From the NCBI RefSeq assembly GCF_020497125.1, contig NC_059075.1, positions 41,886,003-41,950,002 on the forward strand: DNA of 64,000 nucleotides, written 5' to 3'. Of the stretch, positions 56,731 through 64,000 are shown in pieces. Every line of letters begins with the position of its first letter. Positions within the stretch are counted from its first letter, which is position 1. Origin of the DNA: Mauremys mutica. Lineage: Eukaryota; Chordata; Testudines; Geoemydidae. The notes below the pieces were generated by a model, which worked only from the letters and a program-made list of their open reading frames with translations, was not told the DNA's origin and did no database searches. Made by a program: the position numbers and the translations under genes.

Positions 56731-57051
56731 GGCTCCTCCAGCCCTTCCCCCGCTTCCCCCCAGCTGCAGCGTGGCCAGCCGCCAGCACCAGCTGGGCAGC
56801 TCAACTGAGCTCTGGAGTCATCCTGCTGCCGCTTTTTGAATGGCCCAGCAAGGTGTGTGTGTGTGGGGGGGGCTGCTGCAAGCTCCAGGGCTGGCCAGAG
56901 GGAAGTGGGGGGCAAGTGGGGCAATTGGCCCAGGCCCTGCAGGGGCCCCCGGCCCCACAAGGATCTCTCCCTGGCCCCTCCACCGCTCCCCCCCTTAAAT
57001 CAGAACTTTTTATAGGGAACCAGTTGTTAAGATTTTGGCAGCTCATCACTG

Positions 57052-57220
57052 CCTACACTATTTAACATTTCTATCAATGATCTGGAAGAAAACATGAAAT
57101 CATCACTGACAAAGTTTGCAGATGACACAAAAATTGGGGGAGTGGTAAGGGGACAAGTCAGAGCAATTTGGATCACTTGGTAAACTGGGCACAAGCAAAC
57201 AATATATGTTTGTGTTAGCA
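57052..57220 (+). pseudogene. CR1-clade-like LINE, continuation of RT
   Basis: After the second CCTACACT the translation resumes with LFNISINDLEENMKS and 'SSLTKFADDTKIGGVV', containing the RT catalytic FADD block that should follow the part ending at 52260. It then degrades. Confidence 0.8.
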
Positions 57221-57929
57221 GATCTGATTACATCAGGGCCACGGTGTGGCCTTTGGGCTCTAGTAAATTACAGTTGCAGCCTTTGGCTTGGTAAAGCTTG
57301 ATGCCCACTGTTGAAACCATCACCTCATCCACTGATTCAGAGGCAAGCTAAGAAACCCTCTTCATTCACCTCAGTGAGGTTTCTATTTATCCTGAACTAA
57401 AAGGTGGGAGCGGAGGGCGACTGGAAATTATAGTAAAATCTTTTTAAAAAAACCCTTCAGTGGCGTTTGTCATCTCTAAATCTCAAGAGCGGACACAAGC
57501 TTTTCTTTTGTGCTGAGGAGAGCTCAGGTCCAGGCTCCAGTTGGGCCCCAGAGAACCAGAGTCTAGGCTCTGGCTGACCAATGCAGTTTAGGTGTCAGAT
57601 AGGAAGCAGAGTAGTTTAGTGGCTGAAGCCCAGGAGTGGCAGTCACATGATACAAGTTCTAGACTTGGTTTGCCACCGACTCACTGTGCCACCCTGAGCA
57701 AATCCTGTCGCTGTTCTATGCCTCAGTGTCCCGGACTGTAAACTGGGCAGTAAGGATTTTGACCTATCACTGTAAAAGCACTTTCAGAGCTAGATTGAAA
57801 GCACAATGGAAATGCTAAAAATTATTAGCAGGAAGTGTGGGTGAAGGGTAAACAACTCCAGCTCTTGTAGGGATGGTGAGCAGAATCATTACTCTCTGAA
57901 GTCAGTGAAGTTACATGTTGAATTAATTT
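57221..57929. other. noncoding DNA with a reversed MIR-like fragment
   Basis: About 57600-57810 reads 'gtagtttagtggctgaagcc', 'cactgtgccaccctgagcaa' and 'tgcctcagtgtcccggactg', the reverse complement of MIR-type order. There is no gene. Confidence 0.5.
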
Positions 57930-58855
57930 GGCCCTTCCTGATCACTATCCCTATGAGGGCCCCTCTTGCGGGCCAGGTATACCTGTCACCCCCAGAGGGG
58001 GGCATTATGGGCCTGCAGCCAAGTTCAATGGAGTACTCCTCCCGGGGCAGTATAGCCTAATGGTTATGGTCGGGGGGCTATCTTTAGGTTCAGGACAGTC
58101 TGGCCTAGCAGCTGGAGTCAATGGGACTACCCTCCTCTCTGCAGGGCAATGGGGCCTAGCAGCCAGAATCAATGGGGCTGCCCTTCTATGTAGGGGAGTG
58201 TGGCCTAGCGGCCAGGGTCAGTCGGACTGCCCGTCAGGGCAGGGTGGTGTGACCTAGGGGCTGAAGTCAACAGGACTACTCTTCCGAATGGGGCAGTATG
58301 GCCTAGCGGCCAGGCAGGGGGTGGGTTGCCACCCAGGGGTGGATTGGCAGCTGGGGTAGGGGTGCCAGGGCCCTCCTTACTTCACCAGGTCCCAGTCCAG
58401 GGTCCTAACAGCAGCGAGAATATCTGCCACTGAGTCAGCAGGAATCCCTCCGAAACATGGTGACTCTGTTCCCGGTTCCACAACCAGATTAATGTCTGGT
58501 TCCCCTGGGCTGCTTCCTACTCTGTCTTCCTGCTCCATAGTCCACAGTTCATCTGGGGTAGTCGGCAGGTGAAGTTCCCAACAACTCCTCCCCCTCGTGG
58601 GCATCTGCAGACAGCTGGGACTTGGCGGGTCTGGCCTCTGAGGCCTGGGGCTCCGACAGCTCACAGGTGGGAGCTTGCGATGCACATCCTCTCTCCTCCC
58701 TGGTCAGGGCAGACTGAGCTGAGCTGCTCTCATGGTTCCAGTTGGAGCATGCTCAGCAGGGGTGAGGGGGAGTGGCTTCTCAACCCACAGTATGGGGTTA
58801 ACCTGTTCCTGCCCTAGTGCAGGGCAGGTACCGGTATATCCTATCACAGGGACTG
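57930..58855. mobile_element. LTR-like repeat region containing a minisatellite
   Basis: The block is unlike its AT-rich flanks. It contains a tandem repeat (58044-58314) and ends 'ggtatatcctatcacaggg'. I recall such sequence in turtle LTR elements, but I cannot define ends or a target duplication. No coding frame is convincing. Confidence 0.35.
58044..58314. repeat. tandem repeat, 49-51 bp period, ~5 units
   Basis: The word 'gcctag' (or gcctaa/acctag) recurs at 58054, 58103, 58154, 58203, 58252 and 58301, each within 'ggccaggtcaatggggctgccc'-like sequence. Confidence 0.85.
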
Positions 58856-60839
58856 AGGCCAAGAGAAGTGGGGAGCAGGATGCACGAGGCTGGAATATGC
58901 AAGGACAGAGCAGCTGAAAAGGAGGCTACATAAAAATGTAGAAGCTGGGAGTCCTTTCTCCCTTTCAGGACACTGGAATTCAGGCAAAACCAAAGCAACA
59001 AGTTTCACAGGATAGAGCTCACCAAAAATAATGAAAAACTTGGGGGTTGGGTGCACTCAGCAAAAAACAGGACTTCTTAAAGTTAGACTCTCACCTATGG
59101 CCCGGGGAAAAGATCTGTGCAGAGACTTCAATAACTGTAGCTTCCATGATCACCCCAAAAGCACAGCCACGCCTGTCCCCAGCAGAAGCTACCTACCAAA
59201 ACTAATCACAGCACCTGAGGGCTTTGCAGCGTGTATCCAGAGCTCTCATATCATGCCAGCTATGTAAAGACAGTGCCACTGCACACTAGATCCAGGAGAC
59301 TGGTTTCCAACACCACCATCACCCATCAGTCACAGAGACGCTGCTCGTATGTGTCCAACCCAAAAGAACAAATTCCTTCCTTACACCTAATTCCTCATAA
59401 GAAGCTCAGAAGATTTGCAGAAGGCTGAGTGAGGAGGCACAATGCCCCATGAGATGATGAGCATCACTGCTGTGAAATAACTTCATGAAGGGATGTCTGA
59501 GAATGGCTTTATCCATCCCAGACTGCAGATTGATTGGCCATTATTTCAACCACATCAGGGAAAACTTGCTACTGACCATAGCATTGGCAAATTTCATAGG
59601 TATTCTAGGCTTCTCTGCCCACTACTCTAGGCTTCTCCTTCCTACCTTAAAGATAAGCTCCTGTGCTGGGCTGTGCACAGAGATTAGAGGGAAAGAAGGT
59701 GCTGTTCTCCAAGCAGACTGCACTATAGTATATACCACTACAGGTTATACCATCATTTATAGGAGTGATCACTCCCAGTTTCCACAGGAAGAGGTAGGAA
59801 GAGCTTTTCTGAAGGTTACACGGAATGATGAGATTGAAGAGGAAGAGAGGGACCATATGAAAAATTAAGACATCCCATCCTGGATTCACACAGAACAAGA
59901 ACAGTCTTGTCTCCCAATCTGGTGATGGCCATAGACAAATAGTATAGGCCAATTACCTCCTTTACATCTCAGTGCAAAAAAGAAAACAAAAGTAAACAAA
60001 GCAAAGGTGAGAGAAACACCGGCTGTGGAAGTTAGATCCAGTCATTCACTGGGGGTTCCCATTAGTCTTACTCACATGGAAAGGATTTGATGGAGCAACA
60101 GAAAACAGGCATAATAATTTCTAAAAGTCACTTCTAACCAACACATGGAATCATACCAGAGGCCACCAGAACAGACCAGAGGCTGCCAGGGCTCAGCACA
60201 TACACTAAAGGCCACCAGATCACATTGGCCCTCTCCAGGAACCAATGGGATCTCAGCAGACTGCACAATGGCTCCAGCACACAGGTTCATTCCAGACACT
60301 CAGATCAGAAATCAGGGGATTGGCTCAGCTTAGTGAGCGATAGACACCAAGGTGTGAGGCACCACAGAAACAGAGAGAAAAGACAGCAATAGCAACATAG
60401 GGCAGGGGAGGGGAGAAAACACTAATTTCCACCATCCTGGTACTGCTTGTGCAACTACCCTAACTCGAGCCTGAGTACGGCTCACATAGTCTGGCCTCCC
60501 CAACACCCACGTGCCACCTGACTCATCTTCCCTCTCTGGCATTGCAATTTCTGCCCGCTGAGCCCCCACCCCTGCACCACCCTCACTGTCTTCCTCCTCT
60601 CACTCCAGCGCTTCCCTGGCTGCCTTCTCTCTCTGCCCCAAGCAGCATCTGCATTGCATCACAATGCTCAAAAGCATCCTTTTGAAGGGAAGCCTTTAGC
60701 CCAGGAGCCACATGATGCTCCAACCACAATGACTGGAGAAGAGGCCAAGGGAACGATGGAAGGAGGAAAGAAACACATTTAGAGGAGGGGGAAGAGAGAA
60801 AGATGGAGATAGAGGCGTACAGGAGGGAGAGAAAGGGGC
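58856..60839. other. noncoding DNA, no gene recognised
   Basis: An open frame of 127 codons (59485-59868) has no recognisable domain. No repeats are supported. Confidence 0.45.
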
Positions 60840-61200
60840 CATAAATTTCCTTCTAATTCCAAATAATTCCGATTACACGGATGAGTAGTTTTCAATCAGA
60901 AAGATAATCTCAAAGATAGATGGCAGGATAATTGCTCGTCGGCGCGACGTAAATATTGTGTCGTTTCTATTAATCTCAGCGAATCGGGTGTCAGGGCTGT
61001 CACTCATTCATCAAAACAAATTAAAAAAAAACATATTAAAAAAGAGAGGGAGAGAGATGCTGGGGGAGGGGGATGTGTATCCAAGGAGCAGCCAAAGGCC
61101 CAGGGCTCAGTAATGAATGCTCCTTATGTGCTATTTGTATTTTGTATTTTATAAAAGCCAAAGGTAACCAAGGCTGTAGGTCTTTATTAACCTCCCTGTA
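60840..61200. other. candidate conserved noncoding element
   Basis: Unique, TAAT-rich sequence retains an unusual cluster of CpGs in an AT-rich setting (attgctcgtcggcgcgacg, tattgtgtcgtttc, agcgaatcgggtgtc). In an otherwise CpG-poor genome this suggests constraint or hypomethylation. There is no ORF and no repeat match inside the window. Confidence 0.4.
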
Positions 61201-62147
61201 GGGAATGAAACAGGTACTGCTACATGCAGAACAGAATAATGAGCCACTGCACAGCAGGATAGTGGGTGGGGAGGAGGGAGAAGGAAGAGTTCAAGAACAA
61301 TCTCAGGTGTTTGGGCTGAACAGTTCGACTGTTACTCACGTGCAGGTCTTTCTCCCCCAGGGATGCCTGGGATAAGGAGTGTTATGCAGCCTCAAAGCCT
61401 GGACAAGAAGCAATGTTACCGCGTGCCATGGATTAGAGAGTGGGGCAGAGAAATGGGGAGAAGTGGTAGTAGGCTGGGAGAGGTGGAAGGACATATAGGA
61501 CATACACAGGGAGAGAGAAACACAGGGATGATTTGCCTATGGGACTAGATCATGCCATCCCTAGGTGCCCTGTACCGAGCGTGGGTAAGGGTGAGACCCC
61601 TCTCACCTCACTGGGCATTCTGTTCATTGTACTTATTATTTACTTGTTAGGAACAGTTAAAAAGCTCCTCTCCCTCCCCCAACCTTCCCTCCTCCCTTCC
61701 AAATTCCTCAGGTCTGCTTGTACCCGAGCTGCCTTTTCTTCCAGCCCTTCTTACGGTGGGGAGAGAGTACACTGGAATGTGGCCCTTTCATCAACAGCTT
61801 TAGCCACTCACCCAGTAAATCATCTGTGTTTGCCCTCTGATCTCACAGAGATGAGCTGCTGGGGAACAGGAAGAGATTCTTAGCAAAGCTCCATTTGCAG
61901 CAACTCTGAAGTCCTGAGAGTTTGGCACCTCTTTCCCCGATAAACACATCTCCTCACTGCCCACAATCACACCCCTCTCTACTAGAAAAAGGACTGAGGC
62001 CACCAATTCATGTCACAACAGCCAACTACACAGCTTTCTGTCACTTCTGGGCCAGGTCAGATTTGAACCCATGACCTAGAAGAGAAGGATGCCTATGCTG
62101 TTCATCCTTCCCCAAAGAAATAAATCATGAATAATAATGTAGCTTTC
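61201..62147. other. noncoding DNA, no gene recognised
   Basis: A MIR-like remnant may lie near 62040-62105 (ggtcagatttgaacccatgac). Nothing else is supported. Confidence 0.4.
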
Positions 62148-62150
62148 TCA

Positions 62151-62445
62151 GTGCATGTCTACACTTACCATGGATTGACACTGCAGCAATCGATATACCG
62201 GGGGTTGATTTAGTGGGTCTAGTGAAGACCCACTAAATCAACCGCAGATTGCTCTGCCGTCGACTCCAGTACTCCACCAGAATGAGAAGCATAAGGTAAG
62301 TTGACGGGAGAGTTTCTCCCATTGACTCAGCGTGGTGTAGACACTGCAATAAGTCGACCTAAGCTACATCAATTCCAGCTACGTTATTCACATAGCTGGA
62401 GTTAGGTATCTTAGGTCGACTTAACCCTATAGTGTAGACCTGCCC
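62151..62445. mobile_element. Harbinger-type MITE (295 bp)
   Basis: The left end is GTGCATGTCTACACTTACC and the right end is the reverse complement of GGGCAGGTCTACACTATAGG. TCA on the left and TTA on the right suggest a 3-bp duplication with one change. The terminal core GTCTACACT is shared with the Harbinger element at 52425. The interior has perfect hairpins (agtgggtct...agacccact). No ORF. Confidence 0.75.
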
Positions 62446-62507
62446 TTAGAGTGAAAAATGTGCACTAGACAATGAACTTCCAGCCAAGCCACCCTGCGTT
62501 GTAATTA

Positions 62508-62532
62508 TTATTATTATTTATTATTATTATAA
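62508..62532. repeat. (TTA)n microsatellite
   Basis: An imperfect ATT/TTA run, 'attattattatttattatta'-like. Confidence 0.8.
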
Positions 62533-62602
62533 TCTCCTAAGAGAGCATGAACAGAGCTAGACTGGATCAGCTTCAGGATGAGAAACTTGCAAGCAAAACA
62601 CA

Positions 62603-62826
62603 GGCTACATCTACACTTTGAGTCAAGGGTATGATTTCCCTGCTCGTGGGTACACATACTCACACTAGCTCTCATCGAGCTAGCGCGAGTATAAATATCA
62701 GTGTTGCCACAGTAGCACAGGTAGCAGCAGTGGAGGCATGGCTTAGCCATGATGAGTATGTACCCACGTTTGTACTCAGCACACCTAAGCAGGGGAATCA
62801 CACCCCTCACTCATCATGTAGACATA
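62603..62826. mobile_element. MITE related to 20903-21085
   Basis: The ends are 'ggctacatctacactttgag' and, inverted, 'actcatcatgtagacatag'. 'tagctctcatcgagctagcg' and 'ggggaatcacacccct' are shared in kind with 20903-21085. The flanking duplication is unclear. Confidence 0.55.
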
Positions 62827-64000
62827 GAATGTAAACATTCAAGTGGTGTTAGTGGTGCCATGCTAGAGACAGTCTTTTAGAGGAGATGTAACACAGCTTC
62901 CAATTGCTCATGGTCATTAAAGATCCTGTGGCACTCTTCATAAAAAACAGGGTGTTGATGCTCGTTTACTGTTGTCTAGACTAGAGTTTCTGTATGGCTG
63001 CTAAACAGCTGCCCCTTTTCAATCCAGAGGTGGCAGCATTTCAGTGGTCGCTGAAGTGATCCCTACAGCTTGCACATTAAGTTAAGTTTCTAAAGAGCTT
63101 TGGGTTGAAAGATGGACTAGAAATGCAGGACATCATCATTTTAGGCTATTTGAGGGCTAGTCACTTAAGAGTTTTGCCGTCCTGAGCTCTGGGAGCCAAC
63201 TGACAGGTTTTGGCTGTGAGTGAACTTTGTGCTTTGCAAACAGCTTCCTACACAAGGATCTGAACTGGTGCCAGGGGCTTTCTTCACTACAACGGATTTG
63301 AAAAATGCTAATATTTCACCCCTGGACTCATCATGGTTTCAAATGATTCATCAGCATTCATTGTTTGCCACGATTATTTTTTTTTTAACATTTATCTGAT
63401 AGATCCCAAGAGAGAGCCAGAAACAAACTGTTCTGAGCTGTTCCCACATCAGGCTGTGGCTTAGCTGGACTGAACACTGTTATTTAGGCCAAGATCCAGT
63501 TGGATGCATCTCTGTTCTCACTAAGCACCTCTCTGGGAGGGAGGAGGAAACTTGTCCCAGCTGTACTTTTAACCTGTCAATCCAGCCAGCAACGCAATAT
63601 CCGCTGGGGGATTTCAGCTGCCTTTGTGCTCCTTCCTTATCTCACTACATCCCCCCGCATGCCCACCACTCGGTGAAATGTCTTTTCTCTCTCCCCTTCT
63701 CCCAAGATGGAAATGAACTTGTGTGCCTGGCAGGGGGGCTGACAGACATGAGCTGAAGGGCTGTCAAGGAACACTGAAAACTGTTTGGGCCACACTGTGT
63801 CAGATTTCGGGGTCTAACACTGCAGCCTTCTGTCTGCTCTGTGGCCAGCTCTAAATGGCGCCTTTGACGGGCAGCCAGGCAGCTGTCATCAAGGGGCTGG
63901 CCTCAGAGGCAGGACTCAGATGATATAAGCACCTGGAAAGCACGTGCCAGACAGAAGAGAATAGCAGCAGCATTGTAAGGCTGGGTGCTGCAGGGGAACC
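62827..64000. other. noncoding DNA, no gene recognised
   Basis: No repeats or exons are supported up to the window end. Confidence 0.4.

Larger units (their letters stand above)
52261..57051. mobile_element. non-autonomous hAT element, split by a Harbinger insertion
   Basis: The ends are CAGTGGTGAGCTGGAGC (left) and the reverse complement of CAGTGATGAGCTGCC (right). Internal words 'agaaccggttgctaaaattag' and 'gggaaccagttgttaagattttgg' also mirror each other. The exact 8-bp duplication proves the boundaries. Without the Harbinger element it would be about 488 bp and noncoding. Confidence 0.9.

Overview
This looks like nuclear DNA of a reptile, most likely a turtle. The evidence is the repeat content: CR1-type LINE tails, MIR/CORE-like SINE fragments, a very common interspersed repeat carrying 'actaacacggctgctactctgaaac', an intact two-gene PIF/Harbinger element and several hAT- and Harbinger-type MITEs, together with vertebrate-style spacing. 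I recognise no host protein-coding exon and no RNA gene. The window therefore reads as intergenic or large-intron sequence, and almost every coding signal belongs to a mobile element. Species and locus cannot be fixed from the sequence alone.

Layout. 1-12.0 kb: noncoding DNA with an hAT-like MITE (3362-3716), a small foldback repeat (3792-3981), minisatellites (4.2-4.56 kb and 8.35-8.8 kb), microsatellites and stretches that look like conserved noncoding elements. 12078-18433: a complete minus-strand provirus structure of gammaretrovirus type, with two identical 426-bp LTRs, a 4-bp target duplication (ATAG) and a tRNA-Pro primer site. Its gag, pol and env are all defective (no capsid region, a 61-bp duplication in nucleocapsid, frame breaks in homopolymers, a large RNase H/integrase deletion, an env nonsense codon). 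18.4-46.8 kb: mostly quiet noncoding DNA with MITEs, SINE and CR1 fragments, an LTR-like element (37976-38530) and a composite foldback element (29388-31535). 46794-48287: a third foldback element whose right arm was entered by an hAT element and by a Harbinger-type MITE. 50.7-57.2 kb: a three-level nest in which a CR1-like LINE was entered by a non-autonomous hAT (8-bp duplication CCTACACT), which was in turn entered by an apparently coding-competent PIF/Harbinger element. 57.2-64 kb: an LTR-like/minisatellite region, two more MITEs and another conserved-looking block.

How the parts work together. The Harbinger element carries a transposase (+) and a spliced Myb/SANT-like protein (-) that converge on back-to-back poly(A) signals. 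The Myb intron holds a third, antisense ORF of unknown function. The MITE at 62151-62445 shares its terminal 'GTCTACACT' core with the Harbinger ends and could be mobilised by such a transposase. The provirus could not replicate by itself, yet its LTRs are identical. That suggests either recent mobilisation in trans or sequence/assembly errors at homopolymers.
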